Assembly: GCF_016595675.1 (NCBI RefSeq)
Contig: NZ_JAENJH010000009.1
Span: 124,001 to 188,000, forward strand
From: Prauserella cavernicola
GTDB lineage: Bacteria > Actinomycetota > Actinomycetes > Mycobacteriales > Pseudonocardiaceae
Direction: 5' to 3'
Length of the DNA: 64,000 bases
The notes beneath the pieces are model-generated. The model was not told the DNA's origin. It saw nothing but the letters and a program-made list of their open reading frames with translations, and searched no databases. A program made the translations under genes and the position numbers. Of the stretch, positions 20,339-31,000 are shown in pieces; positions within the stretch are counted from its first letter, which is position 1; each line of letters opens with the position of its first letter.

Positions 20339-22360
20339 GTGGCTGACCCCTCGACCTACCGACCAGCGCCCGGCAGCATCCCGGAGGCGCCCGGCGTCTA
20401 CAAGTTCCGCGACGCCACCAGGCGGGTCATCTACGTCGGCAAGGCCAAGAGCCTGCGCAGCAGGCTGAACTCCTACTTCGCCGACCTCGCCGGACTGCAC
20501 CCCAGGACCAGGCAGATGGTCACCACCGCCGCGAGCGTCGAGTGGACCGTCGTGTCCACCGAGGTCGAGGCGCTGCAGCTCGAGTACAACTGGATCAAGG
20601 AGTTCGACCCCCGGTTCAACGTCCGCTACCGCGACGACAAGTCCTATCCGGTGCTCGCGGTGACGTTGCACGAGGAGTTCCCGCGCCTGCACGTCTACCG
20701 CGGCCCGCGCAAGAAGGGCGTGCGCTACTTCGGGCCCTACGCCCACGCGTGGGCGATCCGCGAGACGCTCGACCTGCTGCTGCGTGTGTTCCCCGCCAGG
20801 ACGTGCTCGAACGGTGTGTTCCGCAGGCACGGCCAGATCGGCAGGCCCTGTCTGCTCGGCTACATCGACAAGTGCTCGGCGCCGTGCGTCGGCAGGGTCA
20901 CCGCCGAGGAGCACCGCGACATCGTCGGCGACTTCTGCGACTTCCTCGCCGGCCGCACCGACACGATGGTGCGCAGACTGGAGAAGGACATGGCGCAGGC
21001 GGCCGAGTCGCTGGAGTTCGAGCGCGCCGCCCGTATGCGCGACGACCTCGGCGCGCTGCGCAGGGCGATGGAGAAGCAGGCCGTGGTGTTCGGCGACGGC
21101 ACCGACGCCGACGTGATCGCCTTCGCCCACGACGACCTGGAAGCCGCCGTGCAGGTCTTCCACGTGCGCGGCGGCCGGGTGCGCGGCCAGCGCGGCTGGG
21201 TGATCGACAAGGTCGAGGAGATGGACGTTCCCGCGCTCGTGGAACAGTTCCTCAGCCAGTTCTACGCGGAGCAGGCCGAGCTCGCGAAGGAGACGCCGGA
21301 GGGGGAGGGCGGCGTGGTGGTGCCGCGCGAGGTGCTCGTGCCCGAGCTGCCCGCGGACGCCGACGCGCTCGCCGAGTGGCTGAGCGAGCTGCGTGGCGCG
21401 CGGGTGCAGCTGCGGGTGCCGCAGCGCGGAGACAAGCGCGCGCTCGCCGAGACCGTGGCCCGCAACGCGCACGAGGCCTTCGCCCAGCACAAGCTGCGCA
21501 GGGCGGGCGACCTCACGGCCCGCTCCGCCGCGCTGGCCGAGCTGCAGGAGAACCTGGGGCTCGACACGGCGCCGCTGCGCATCGAGTGCGTCGACATCAG
21601 CCACATCGCGGGCAGCGACGTCGTCGCCTCGCTGGTCGTGTTCGAGGACGGCGTGCCGCGCAAGTCGGAGTACCGCCGCTTCGCGCTGCGCGAGGCGGCC
21701 ACCGAGGGCGACGTCGCCGCCATCGCGGAGGTCGTGCGGCGCCGCTTCTCCCGCTATCTCAAGGAGACCGGGACCGGCCCTGCGGACGACACGGCGGAAC
21801 CGGACCAGCCGGACCAGGACGACCAGCCAGAGCAGCAGGAGACCACGCCGGGCATCGACCCGGAGACGGGCAGGCCGCGCAAGTTCGCCTACCCGCCGAA
21901 CCTGCTGGTCGTGGACGGTGCGGGCCCGCAGGCGACGGCCGCCGCCGACGTCCTCGCCGACCTCGGGGTCACCGACGTGGCGGTGGTCGGCCTCGCCAAA
22001 CGGCTCGAGGAGGTGTGGCTGCCCGCCGATCCGGACCCGGTCATCCTGCCGAGAACGTCCGATGCGCTGTACCTTCTGCAGCGGGTACGCGACGAGGCGC
22101 ACCGCTTCGCCATCCGGTACCACCGCCAGAAACGGTCCAAACGCGTGCAGTCCTCGGCGCTCGACGGGGTGCCGGGGCTCGGGCAGGCGCGCAAGGCCGC
22201 GCTGATCAAGCACTTCGGCTCCGTCAAGAAGCTGAGGCAGGCGAACGTGGACGACATCGCCGAGGTACCCGGGTTCGGCAGGCGCACGGCCGAGGTCGTG
22301 CACTCCGCGCTCGCCGAGGGGGCAACAGTGAAGAACGAGGGGAGTCACGGACGTGACTGA
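20339..22360 (+). CDS. uvrC: UvrABC excinuclease subunit C
   Basis: Makes both incisions in nucleotide excision repair. 673 aa from GTG 20339. Domains in order: GIY-YIG nuclease (PGVYKFRD...[14 protein letters not shown], about residues 18-42), four cysteines around residues 155-183 (ARTCSNGVF...[18 protein letters not shown]) of the type reported to hold an Fe-S cluster, a UVR motif, the RNase H-like C-terminal nuclease ([14 protein letters not shown]), a low-complexity acidic insert (about residues 480-510) and two helix-hairpin-helix motifs (about 611-655). Length is slightly above the usual because of the insert. rapZ overlaps its 3' end by 8 nt. Confidence 0.97.
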   Translation: MADPSTYRPAPGSIPEAPGVYKFRDATRRVIYVGKAKSLRSRLNSYFADLAGLHPRTRQMVTTAASVEWTVVSTEVEALQLEYNWIKEFDPRFNVRYRDDKSYPVLAVTLHEEFPRLHVYRGPRKKGVRYFGPYAHAWAIRETLDLLLRVFPARTCSNGVFRRHGQIGRPCLLGYIDKCSAPCVGRVTAEEHRDIVGDFCDFLAGRTDTMVRRLEKDMAQAAESLEFERAARMRDDLGALRRAMEKQAVVFGDGTDADVIAFAHDDLEAAVQVFHVRGGRVRGQRGWVIDKVEEMDVPALVEQFLSQFYAEQAELAKETPEGEGGVVVPREVLVPELPADADALAEWLSELRGARVQLRVPQRGDKRALAETVARNAHEAFAQHKLRRAGDLTARSAALAELQENLGLDTAPLRIECVDISHIAGSDVVASLVVFEDGVPRKSEYRRFALREAATEGDVAAIAEVVRRRFSRYLKETGTGPADDTAEPDQPDQDDQPEQQETTPGIDPETGRPRKFAYPPNLLVVDGAGPQATAAADVLADLGVTDVAVVGLAKRLEEVWLPADPDPVILPRTSDALYLLQRVRDEAHRFAIRYHRQKRSKRVQSSALDGVPGLGQARKAALIKHFGSVKKLRQANVDDIAEVPGFGRRTAEVVHSALAEGATVKNEGSHGRD

Positions 22361-23240
22361 GGAAGACGCCAGGACCTCCGGTATCGAGGTCGCCGTGGTC
22401 AGCGGGCTGTCCGGCGCCGGCCGGAGCACCGCGGCCAAGTGCCTCGAGGACCTCGGCTGGTTCGTGGTGGACAACCTGCCACCGGAACTGATCTCCACCA
22501 TGGTCGAGCTCGGCGCGCAGGCGCGGGGCGCGATCACCAAGGTGGCGGTGGTGATGGACGTGCGCTCGCGGGCGTTCACCGACGACCTGGCCTCGGTGAT
22601 CAAGGACCTCGACGCGCGGGGCTACAAGCCGAGAGTGCTCTTCCTCGAGGCCACCGACGCCGTGCTGATCCGCCGGTTCGAGCAGGTGCGGCGCGGCCAC
22701 CCGATGCAGGCCGACGGCAGGCTCATCGACGGCATCACCGCCGAGCGCGCGCTGCTCGCGCCGCTGCGCGAGGAGGCCGACCTGCTGCTGGACACCTCCG
22801 CGCTGTCGGTGCACGACCTGCGCTCCAAGATCGAGGACGCGTTCGGCACCGAGGCCAGCAGCCAGACACGGGTCACCGTGCTCTCGTTCGGCTACAAGTA
22901 CGGTCTGCCGATGGACTCGGACCTCGTGATGGACGTGCGCTTCCTGCCGAACCCGTTCTGGATCCCGGAACTGCGCGACCACAGCGGACTCGACGGCGAC
23001 GTGCGCAACTACGTTCTCACGCAGGAGGGCGCCGAGGAGTTCCTCGACCGCTACCACGAGCTGCTCGGGCTGATCGGCGCCGGCTACAAGCGTGAGGGCA
23101 AGCGCTACCTGACGCTCGCCGTCGGCTGCACGGGCGGAAAGCACCGCAGCGTCGCCATTTCCGAGGAACTCGCCGCTCGTCTGTCCAAAGAGGATGGCAT
23201 GGCTGTGAAGGTGGTGCACCGGGACCTGGGCAGGGAGTGA
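22353..23240 (+). CDS. rapZ: RapZ/YvcJ-family nucleotide-binding protein
   Basis: 295 aa, GTG start, overlapping uvrC by 8 nt. The family binds nucleotides; RapZ in E. coli is an RNA adaptor controlling GlmS, and the actinobacterial role is not settled. The P-loop reads GLSGAGRST (about residues 18-26), with Arg in place of the usual Walker A Lys, as I recall in other actinobacterial members. The C-terminal RapZ domain is complete: [35 protein letters not shown] and [17 protein letters not shown]. The conserved uvrC-rapZ-yvcK-whiA order supports the assignment. Confidence 0.93.
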   Translation: MTEEDARTSGIEVAVVSGLSGAGRSTAAKCLEDLGWFVVDNLPPELISTMVELGAQARGAITKVAVVMDVRSRAFTDDLASVIKDLDARGYKPRVLFLEATDAVLIRRFEQVRRGHPMQADGRLIDGITAERALLAPLREEADLLLDTSALSVHDLRSKIEDAFGTEASSQTRVTVLSFGYKYGLPMDSDLVMDVRFLPNPFWIPELRDHSGLDGDVRNYVLTQEGAEEFLDRYHELLGLIGAGYKREGKRYLTLAVGCTGGKHRSVAISEELAARLSKEDGMAVKVVHRDLGRE

Positions 23241-24214
23241 ACTCCGGGATGCGGGCCGTCGCGCTCGGCGGGGGGCACGGGCTGCACGCGACGCTGACCG
23301 CGTTGCGCCGCATCACCCCGGATGTCACCGCCGTGGTCACCGTCGCCGACGACGGAGGGTCGTCGGGCAGGCTGCGCCGTGAGCTCGGTCTGTTGCCGCC
23401 CGGCGATCTGCGTCAGGCGCTGGCCGCGCTGGCGGAGGCCGAGGACGGCGGCGCGCTGTGGGCCGAGGTGTTCCAGCACCGCTTCGGCGGCACCGGAGCG
23501 CTCGCCGGCCACGCGGTGGGAAACCTGTTGCTGGCAGGGCTTTTCGAGGTGTTCGGCGACCCGGTGGCCGGGCTCGACGAGGCGGGCAGGCTGCTCGGGC
23601 TCTCGGGTCGCGTGCTGCCCATGTCGGCTGATCCGCTGGACATCGAGGCGGAGGTCACCGGGCTCGAACCTGGCGACGAGGTGAGCCGCATCCGCGGTCA
23701 GGTCGCCGTCGCCAGCACACCCGGCCAGGTCCACCGCATCAGGGTGCACGCCGCGGGCCTGCCGGGGACGCCGCCCGCGGCGTGCCCCGATGCGGTGGAG
23801 GCGGTGCTCGGGGCAGACGCCGTGTTCCTGGGCCCCGGTTCGTGGTTCACGAGCGTGCTGCCGCACCTGCTCGTGCCCGAGCTGCACGACGCTCTGGTCC
23901 GGACCTCGGCCACCAAGATCGTCATTCTCAACCTCGTTCCGCAGCCGGGAGAGACGGCTGGCTTCTCACCCGAACGGCACCTGGACGTACTCTTCGACCA
24001 CGCTCCCCGGCTGCGGGTGGACGCGGTGGTCGCCGATCGCGACTCCGTGCCGACGCCGGCGCGACTGCATCGCGCCGCGGCCGCGCTGGGAGGGCGTGCG
24101 CATCTGGCGTCGATCGCCGCCCCAGGCGTGGTGGGGCGCCACGACCCGGATGCCCTGGCCGGCTGTGTGCGAGAGGCTCTCGGTCTGACCGAGCGCGAGA
24201 GGGAGGGGCAGTAA
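23237..24214 (+). CDS. yvcK: YvcK/CuvA-type gluconeogenesis factor (CofD-like fold)
   Basis: 325 aa, GTG start in a GTGA overlap with rapZ. The family binds UDP-sugars and is linked to cell-wall precursor balance and growth on gluconeogenic carbon. Hallmarks: [47 protein letters not shown], and [22 protein letters not shown]. The last base of its stop is the first base of whiA (TAATG). Functional detail in this organism is inferred from orthologues. Confidence 0.93.
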   Translation: MNSGMRAVALGGGHGLHATLTALRRITPDVTAVVTVADDGGSSGRLRRELGLLPPGDLRQALAALAEAEDGGALWAEVFQHRFGGTGALAGHAVGNLLLAGLFEVFGDPVAGLDEAGRLLGLSGRVLPMSADPLDIEAEVTGLEPGDEVSRIRGQVAVASTPGQVHRIRVHAAGLPGTPPAACPDAVEAVLGADAVFLGPGSWFTSVLPHLLVPELHDALVRTSATKIVILNLVPQPGETAGFSPERHLDVLFDHAPRLRVDAVVADRDSVPTPARLHRAAAALGGRAHLASIAAPGVVGRHDPDALAGCVREALGLTEREREGQ

Positions 24215-25200
24215 TGGCCATGACGGCTGCCGTCAAGGACGAACTGAGCAGGCTGGAGATCACGAAGACCTCTCCTCGACGCTCCGAGGTGGCGTCGATG
24301 CTGCGGTTCGCGGGCGGGCTGCACATCGTCGCGGGGCGCGTGGTCGTCGAGGCCGAGCTGGACACCGGCTCGGTGGCGCGACGGCTGCGCAGGGAGATCT
24401 ACGACCTGTACGGCCACCAGGCCGACATCCACATGATCACCTCGGGCGGGCTGCGCAAGGGGACGCGCTACGTCGTGCGGGTGGTCAAGGACGGCGAGGG
24501 CCTCGCCAGGCAGACCGGGCTCATCGACCAGCGCGGCCGCCCGGTGCGCGGGCTGCCCGCCGCCGTGGTGTCCGGTGGGATCGCCGACTCCGAGGCCGCG
24601 TGGCGCGGGGCGTTCCTCGCGCACGGCTCGCTGACCGAGCCCGGTCGCTCGTCGTCGCTCGAGGTGACCTGCCCTGGCCCCGAGGCCGCGCTCGCGCTCG
24701 TCGGCGCCGCCCGCAGGCTCGGCATCCAGGCGAAGTCGCGTGAGGTGCGCGGCGCCGACCGCGTGGTGGTGCGCGACGGCGACGCGATCGGCGCGCTGCT
24801 CACCCGCCTCGGTGCGCACGAGAGCGTGCTGGCGTGGGAGGAGCGCCGGATGCGCCGTGAGGTCAGGGCCACCGCCAACCGGCTCGCGAACTTCGACGAC
24901 GCGAACCTGCGCCGCTCCGCCCGCGCCGCCGTGGCCGCGGCGGCCAGGGTCGAACGGGCCATGGACGTGCTCGGCGACGCCGCACCCGACCACCTGCTGG
25001 CCGCGGGCAAGTTGCGGCTGTCCAACCGGCAGGCGTCGCTGGAGGAGCTCGGTCAGCTCTCGGATCCGCCGATGACGAAGGACGCCGTGGCGGGCCGGAT
25101 CCGGCGGCTGCTGGCGATGGCCGACAAGCGGGCGAGCGAACTGGGGATTCCCGACACCGAGTCGGCCGTGACGCCCGACATGCTCGAAGAAGAGGCCTGA
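24214..25200 (+). CDS. whiA: Sporulation/cell-division regulator WhiA
   Basis: DNA-binding protein needed for sporulation septation in Streptomyces, where it acts with WhiB; found also in non-sporulating actinobacteria. 328 aa. The start ATG 24214 follows GGGAGGGG (24201-24208) and gives the canonical [17 protein letters not shown]. An N-terminal LAGLIDADG-homing-endonuclease-like domain ([15 protein letters not shown]...[23 protein letters not shown]) is followed by the C-terminal helix-turn-helix ([34 protein letters not shown]). Endonuclease catalytic acidic residues are not expected. In many actinomycetes gap-pgk-tpiA comes next; here a 9-kb segment intervenes. Confidence 0.96.
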   Translation: MAMTAAVKDELSRLEITKTSPRRSEVASMLRFAGGLHIVAGRVVVEAELDTGSVARRLRREIYDLYGHQADIHMITSGGLRKGTRYVVRVVKDGEGLARQTGLIDQRGRPVRGLPAAVVSGGIADSEAAWRGAFLAHGSLTEPGRSSSLEVTCPGPEAALALVGAARRLGIQAKSREVRGADRVVVRDGDAIGALLTRLGAHESVLAWEERRMRREVRATANRLANFDDANLRRSARAAVAAAARVERAMDVLGDAAPDHLLAAGKLRLSNRQASLEELGQLSDPPMTKDAVAGRIRRLLAMADKRASELGIPDTESAVTPDMLEEEA

Positions 25201-25207
25201 ACCGGGG

Positions 25208-25233
25208 AGGGGCCGCCCACGCGGGCGGCCCCT
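25208..25233. terminator. Bidirectional terminator between whiA and PPOX gene
   Basis: 11-bp stem, AGGGGCCGCCC pairing with GGGCGGCCCCT across the loop ACGC, placed between two convergent stops (25200 and 25240). No long U-tract. Confidence 0.75.
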
Positions 25234-25239
25234 ACCGGC

Positions 25240-25677
25240 TCAGTCGGCCATGTTCGCGATGGCGATCACCTTGGTGATCGTCGCGCGGACCAGGAGCTCG
25301 CCCTCGACGGCGTTGCGCTTGCCGAAGGCCTCGGCCTGATCCTCACCCATGTACCTGCCGCCGATCCGCGTCGACCACGGCAGCATCTGTTCGAGGTCCT
25401 CCGAGATCCGCGCCTGCGCGGTGAACTGCACGAACGAGTACGGCGGACGCTGGTCGTCGACGGTCACCGAGATCCGGCCGTCGCGGCGCAGCGCCTTGCC
25501 CTTCACCGTGTCCGCTCCGGTGTTGAAGATCAGCTCGTCGCCGCCGGGGCCCTCGCCGAGCACGAACCAGATCGGTGTCACGTGCGGGGAGCCGTCGGCC
25601 CGCACCACACCGAGCTTGCCGGTGAGCGTTCCGGTGCCCGCGAACTCCCGCCACTCGTCTCTCGTCATCTCACGCAT
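25240..25677 (-). CDS. PPOX-class F420-dependent oxidoreductase
   Basis: 145 aa of the pyridoxamine-phosphate-oxidase-like split-barrel fold. The actinobacterial branch typically uses F420 (or FMN/heme); LTGKLGVVRADGSPHVTPIWFVL, the phosphate-binding NTGADTVKGKALRRDGRISVTVDD and the C-terminal Arg/Lys pattern fit that branch. I chose ATG 25677 because TAGCTT (25685-25690, minus strand) lies exactly 7 nt upstream, a leaderless arrangement; a TTG at 25686 would add three residues. Divergent from the condensin-like operon, with which it shares 60 bp. Substrate unknown. Confidence 0.82.
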   Translation of the reverse strand: MREMTRDEWREFAGTGTLTGKLGVVRADGSPHVTPIWFVLGEGPGGDELIFNTGADTVKGKALRRDGRISVTVDDQRPPYSFVQFTAQARISEDLEQMLPWSTRIGGRYMGEDQAEAFGKRNAVEGELLVRATITKVIAIANMAD

Positions 25678-25684
25678 GAGGGGC

Positions 25685-25690
25685 AAGCTA
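25685..25690 (-). promoter_or_regulatory. -10 box TAGCTT for leaderless PPOX gene
   Basis: On the minus strand TAGCTT is followed by 7 nt and the ATG ending at 25677. Confidence 0.5.
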
Positions 25691-25723
25691 CCTCCCTCGC
25701 AGGCGGGCCTCGCACGCCTCGCA

Positions 25724-25729
25724 TACTCT
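25724..25729 (+). promoter_or_regulatory. -10 box TACTCT for the condensin-like operon
   Basis: TACTCT followed by 8 nt and the GTG at 25738. Together with the opposed PPOX -10 at 25685-25690 this makes a compact divergent promoter region. Confidence 0.5.
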
Positions 25730-25737
25730 TTTCCGCT

Positions 25738-27237
25738 GTGCGTGATGACGAGATGGCCGGAACGGGGGACCCCGACGAGGGGCTGGCCCGCAGGCTCAAG
25801 GCGCTCGCGTGCACCGCGCCGCTACACGACCTCGACGCCCGCAAGTCGAAGCTGGACTGGGCCGACGCCACGATCTACCAGATGGCCGAGATCGGGCTGC
25901 ACACGATCGACCAGGTCACCATCGCCATGGACTTCGACACCGGCGCCGATCACCAGCAGGTGGTCAACCGCCTGCTGCCGTTCATCGCGGCGCAGGCGCC
26001 GGGCCGGGCCATCACCGAGCACACCCGCGTCGCGCGCTGGGTGCTCGACAACCTGATCAACGTCGGCACCACCGACCGCGGCTTCCGGCGCGTCTACGGC
26101 TCCGTCGACGCCGACGGCCGGTACCGGCGGCGCGCGTTCGACTTCAAGCTCCTCGTCGAGCTGGCCGCACCGGACGGCGAGGTGTACCTGCGCGCCACCG
26201 ATGAGGCGATCAACGTGCTCGTCGGCGCGCTCGACACCGATGTGGAGTCGGCGCAGATCGCCGCCGAGGTCAAGCTCGAGAACCTGATCAGCAGGGGCAG
26301 GCTGGCCGACGCGAAGCTCGCCGCCGAGCAGGCGCGCTACCGCACGGTGCAGTACGGGGAGACGTTGCGCGCCAAGCTCGACGCGACCCGGCGCGACGTG
26401 CGCTCGGTCGACTGGGAGCGCGAGGTGCCCGAGCTGCTCGACGCCGCGCTGTCGCACATCGAGTCCCGGTTCCGGTCCGAGACGGCGATCCTGAAGAACA
26501 TCACGGCCGCGCGCGACGAGGCCGAGGACCCGAGCCGCAAGCGCAGGGCGGCGGAGCTGGTCGACATCGTCGGCGACTGCATCCGCAGGCACACGCAACT
26601 CCAGTCGCGGTTGCAGGCCGCGGGCGCGGTGTTCCGCGCCGAGCAGGACCGCCAGCAGTTCTCCGGGCCGCCGCAGCGCGCCGCGATCGACGTGTTCGGC
26701 CAGCTGCTGACGCCCACGCTGGAGCTGCCGCTCGCCGACGCCGTGGCGCCGACGCAGGCGTACTTCCACGCCGCCACCGGCATCGCGGTGCCGACCGTGC
26801 CGTCGCTGCCGTCGCTGGTGTCGTTGCTGCTGCGGCCCGCGCCGGAGCGCGAGCAGCTGGTGGGCGAGGTGCCCGAACCCGAGCTGCTGCCCGCCGAGGT
26901 GACCGACAGCTACAGCGACGAGCAGTGGCGCTACGCCGACACGCTGCTGGATCTGCCCGAGGTGCCGCGCAGGCTCTCGGGGCTGATCGCCGAGGCGCGG
27001 GAGACCGACGCGGGCGTGGCGCGGCTGGTGGCGCTGCGCGCGCTGTACGCCTACGGTCCCGAGGTCGGCGCCGCGATCAGGCAGGGGGAGCGGCGGGTGC
27101 TGCTCGCACTGGACGACGGCACGCCGCTGGAGGATCCCGAGTTCGGTGGTGCGGACCTGTTGCTCATGTCCGCCGGCGTCAACAACTCCGATGGCACCGA
27201 CGGCACTGACGACACAGGAAGCGAGGAGGTGGCGTGA
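25738..27237 (+). CDS. Kleisin-like subunit of an SMC/Mks/Wadjet-type complex (JetA/MksF-like)
   Basis: 499 aa, unrecognised by simple motifs. Its size, position as first gene before a 266-aa partner and a giant coiled-coil ATPase, and its layout resemble MukF/MksF/JetA: an N-terminal helical/winged-helix part (about residues 15-145), then a long amphipathic 'neck' section (YLRATDEAINVLVGALDTDVESAQIAAEVKLENLISRGRLADAKL..., about 150-225), more helices (to about 310), and a C-terminal domain with YSDEQWRYADTLLDLPEVPRRLSGLI. The acidic C terminus is poorly conserved-looking. GTG 25738 lies 8 nt after a -10 box; ATG 25753 is the alternative. It overlaps the next gene by 4 nt. Kleisin identity is inference from context and secondary-structure pattern. 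Confidence 0.65.
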   Translation: MRDDEMAGTGDPDEGLARRLKALACTAPLHDLDARKSKLDWADATIYQMAEIGLHTIDQVTIAMDFDTGADHQQVVNRLLPFIAAQAPGRAITEHTRVARWVLDNLINVGTTDRGFRRVYGSVDADGRYRRRAFDFKLLVELAAPDGEVYLRATDEAINVLVGALDTDVESAQIAAEVKLENLISRGRLADAKLAAEQARYRTVQYGETLRAKLDATRRDVRSVDWEREVPELLDAALSHIESRFRSETAILKNITAARDEAEDPSRKRRAAELVDIVGDCIRRHTQLQSRLQAAGAVFRAEQDRQQFSGPPQRAAIDVFGQLLTPTLELPLADAVAPTQAYFHAATGIAVPTVPSLPSLVSLLLRPAPEREQLVGEVPEPELLPAEVTDSYSDEQWRYADTLLDLPEVPRRLSGLIAEARETDAGVARLVALRALYAYGPEVGAAIRQGERRVLLALDDGTPLEDPEFGGADLLLMSAGVNNSDGTDGTDDTGSEEVA

Positions 27238-28034
27238 GCACGGGGCATTCCTCGGCGGACGCGGAGGCGGCCGCACGGCTGGTGTCGTTCGGCATGCGGC
27301 CGAAGCTGCTGCCCGGCCGCGACGTCGTGTACGGCGAGCTGGTGCGGCGCTACGGCGAGGACAGTTCGTTCAAGCAGCTCACGCACGCGGTGGCCGCGGG
27401 CCTCGGCCTGATGGTGCTGGAGGTCAGCGCCCAGGCCGGTGCGGTGCTGGCCGCCACCGACGAGTCGATCTTCGAGATCAAGATGGACAGCTACGCGCGG
27501 CATAGCAAGATCCGCGAGCGGCGCGACACCGAGAAGGTGCTGCACGGGCTGATCCACCTCGCCACGGCCGCGCTCGGCTACCCGCGGCCCGACGACCTCG
27601 CCAACGACACCTACATCGGCCGGGTCAGCGTCGAGCAGGTGGACGGCGTGGTCCGCGAGGCGTGCAGGCTGCTCGACGAGCGCGCGGCCGCGGCCGACGG
27701 CAACAACGACCCGCTCGCCGACGCGCCGGAGCTGGAGCAGGCGTGGCGGGCGTACGCGCGCAGGCCCGCGGCCGCGGCGACCAAGGACGGCAGGCTCTCG
27801 TCGGACACCACGCGGGGGATGGTGGCCAGGGCGCTACGGTTCCTGTCCGAGCAGGGTTTTCTGGTGCAGGTCAGTGGCGAGCAGGGCGGCACCTACCGCA
27901 CGACGCCGCGCTACCAGGTGCAGGTGCGCGAGCTCGCCGCCGACGCGGCCTTCGACGAGCTGCTGACGCTGGGGGTCGTGTCGGTGCCCGGTGGCAACGG
28001 CAGCCTGCGGGCCGCCAATTCGGACACGCTGTAG
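27234..28034 (+). CDS. Winged-helix partner of the SMC-like complex (JetB/MksE-like)
   Basis: 266 aa, GTG start in a GTGA overlap with the kleisin-like gene. The N-terminal two thirds are helical (VVYGELVRRYGEDSSFKQLTHAVAAGLGLMVLEV...), and the C-terminal part (MVARALRFLSEQGFLVQVSGEQGGTYRTTPRYQVQVRELAADAAFDELL) reads as a winged helix with a beta wing, like MukE/MksE/JetB (KITE-type) subunits that bind the kleisin. A short low-complexity linker lies near residue 150. No enzyme motifs. It is followed after 18 bp by the ATPase. The assignment rests on gene order and domain pattern. Confidence 0.62.
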   Translation: MSTGHSSADAEAAARLVSFGMRPKLLPGRDVVYGELVRRYGEDSSFKQLTHAVAAGLGLMVLEVSAQAGAVLAATDESIFEIKMDSYARHSKIRERRDTEKVLHGLIHLATAALGYPRPDDLANDTYIGRVSVEQVDGVVREACRLLDERAAAADGNNDPLADAPELEQAWRAYARRPAAAATKDGRLSSDTTRGMVARALRFLSEQGFLVQVSGEQGGTYRTTPRYQVQVRELAADAAFDELLTLGVVSVPGGNGSLRAANSDTL

Positions 28035-28052
28035 CGCTGTAGGGGGAGAGGC

Positions 28053-31000
28053 ATGTACGAGCTGTCACGGGTGCGGCTGCACTCCGTGGGGCCCAGCGGC
28101 GCCCGCTACCAGGACGTGGTGCTGGACTTCAGCGGCGTCGGCGACGTGATCACCGCGCCGAAGCAGGACGCGCTGTTCGGCGCCGGGATCCACTCGGCCG
28201 AGCAGGGACTGCCACGCAGGCCCTCGCCCGCGAGCGTGCTGTTCCTGGAGAACGGCGGCGGCAAGTCCGTGCTGATCAAGCTGATCTTCTCGGTGATGCT
28301 GCCCGGCAGGCGGCAGGTGGTCGGAACCACCAACACGCGCGTGCTGGAGAAGTTCGTGGGCGCCAAGGACGTCGCGCACGTGGTGCTGGAGTGGCAGCAC
28401 ACCGAGACCGGCGAGCGCGTGATCACGGGCAAGGCGTCCGAGTGGCGCGGGCACGTCGCCTCGTCGGATCCGGCCAACCTCATCGACTCCTGGTACTGCT
28501 TCCGGCCCAGCACATCGGTCGGGCTCGACTCACTGCCGCTGACGTCGGAGGGCAGGCTGCTCACGATGTCGGGCTTCCACGACCGGCTCGGCGAGCTGCA
28601 CTCCGACGTCCCTGAGCTGGAGCTGTTCTGGACCCGCAGGCACCACGAGTGGACCGAGCGGCTCGACCTCATCGGCCTCGACACCGAGCTGTTCCGGTAC
28701 CAGCGCGCGATGAACGCGGGCGAGGGCGAGGCGGCCGACGCGTTCGCGTTCAACACCGACGAGGCGTTCGTCGAGTTCCTGTTGCGTGCCGTGATCACCG
28801 AGGACGAGCCGAAGGACCTCGCCGAGGTGGTGGCCACCTACGCGAGCAACCTGGCGCAGCGCGGCGACCTGATGTCCGAACGGGACTTCGTCGCCGGAGC
28901 GCTGGACCTGCTGACGCCGCTGACCGACGAGGAGCGCCTCGCCGCCGCGTCGCGCAAGCTCGCGGGCACGGCGCGCGCGGACCTGCAGACGCTGGCCGGG
29001 CGCATCGCGGCGCGCGACCGGATCGAGAACGAGCGCCTGGCCGGGCTGGAGGCGCACGTCGAGGAGGTCGGCGACGCCGAGAAGCTCGCCGAGGGCGATC
29101 ACCGCAGGCTCGCCGCCGTGGTGACCGAGCTGCGGCGCACGGTCGCCGGGCTGCTGCTGGAGGAGGCGCAGGCCGACAAGGAGCGCCTCGACGCGGAGCT
29201 GGGCGAGGCCAAGACGGTGGCCGAGGCGTGGCGCGAGACCAGCACGGTGCTCACCCATCTCAACGCCACGCGCCGGGCGCGCGACATTCGCGAGCTGGTC
29301 GGCACGCGCGAGCAGAAGGCGCAGCCCGCGCTGGAGGCCAAGAACGCCGCGGCCGTGGCGCTCGCGCGCGGATTGCTCGGCCTGGCGCGCGAGGCCCACG
29401 AGCAGGCCGACGAGGCCGAGAGCGCCGCCGAGCAGGCCAGGGCCGAGGCCGAGCAGGCCCAGCGTGAGCGCGACGAGGCCACCGGTACCGCCGCCAACCG
29501 CAGGGCCGAGGCCGACGGGCTGGGCGGCCGGATCGAGGAGGTTCGCGCCGAGATCTCGCGGGCGAGCAAGGACGGCCTGCTGAGCTCCGGTGCCGACGTC
29601 GCCGAGGCGGCCAGGCTCGCCAGTGCCGCCGCCGAGACCGCGACCGACGAGCTGGCCAGGCGGGAGACCGAGCTGGAGCGGGTCGCCGAGGAGTTCGGCG
29701 CCGCGCAGACCGCCGTCAACGAGGCGCACCGCGCGTCCGGTTCGGCCCGCGACCGCGCCGAGCGCGCGGCCGACGAGCTGGAGCGGGCGCACCGGCGCAC
29801 CGACGCGCTGGCCGCAGAGGCCCGCCTCGGTGAACTGCTGGGCACCGGCGACGTGGCGCTGGAGACCGACACGCCCGCGCTGCTGGACCGGCTGCGGGAG
29901 GCCCGCGCGACGGCCGAGAGCGAGCAGACCGCGCTGCGCATCGAGGAGTCGCTCGACGAGCGAGCGCTGGGCGCGCTCGGCTCGGGTGGGCTGCTGCCGC
30001 CGCCGCAGGAGGTCCAGGCCGCGCTCGACGCGCTGGAGGCCGCCGGGATCACGGCCTGGTCCGGCTGGCGCTACCTGTCCAAACTGGACTCCGCGAAGCG
30101 GGCCGAGGCCCTGCGCCGCGCGCCGCAGCTCGTCGCGGGCGTGCTCCTCAACGAGGCGGGACACCTGCCGAGGGCACAGGAGGTGCTCGCCGAGCAGCGC
30201 CTGCTGCCGAGCGCGGCGATCCCCGTCGGTGTCACGGCGTCGCTGGCCGACGCGGGGCTGGACACCGCGCCCGGCGTGGAGTTCCTGGTGCCGCCCAACC
30301 CCGCGATGTACGACGAGGAGGCCGCCGACAGCGAGCGCGAGGCCATCGCGCGCAGACAGTCGCAGCGGCACCGGCGGCTCACGGAGCTGGAGGAGTCGAT
30401 CGGCGCGGACGCGGCGCTCTCGTGGAAGCTCACCACCTGGCGCGAGGACTACCCGCCGGGCAGCATCGCCGTGTTCGCCGAACAGGCGCAGAGCGCCGTC
30501 ACCGCGCGCGAGGCCGCGGAGGCCGCCGTCACCGAGGCGGACGCGACGCTGGCGCGGCTGACGTCCACCCGCGACACCGCGCGCGAGCGGGTGCCCGCGC
30601 TGCGCGCCACCCTGCGCGAGGTCGAGGAGAAGGCCCGCAGGCTCGAGGACCTGGCGAGCCGGGCCGCCCGCATTCCACAGTGGACCGAGGAACGGGACTA
30701 CGCGGGGGAGGTCGCGGACCGGGCCGAGGCGCGGGCGGCCGATGCGGGAACCAAGGCGGCGCGGCTGCGCGAGCGCGCGGCCGAGCACCAGCGCACCGCC
30801 GACGGGCACCGCAGGACCGCGAGCACAGCCAGGGCCGAGCTGGCCGAGGTGCCCGGCGGCGGCTCGGTGTCCGAAGAGGACACCGCGCCCGCGGAGCCGG
30901 TGGACGCGCTGCGGCGCACGTTCGCGTCCGCGGCCGAGGCCTACGCCAAGGTGGAGGTCGGCAGCGACCTGCGCGCCGAGCTCGAGCAGGCCGAGAGCGC

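Noticed and set aside
19544-22603. Minus-strand upstream extension of the xthA frame across uvrC
   Set aside because: The frame is open only because of GC bias. The canonical exonuclease III N terminus begins at 19543, and uvrC on the plus strand is unmistakable.
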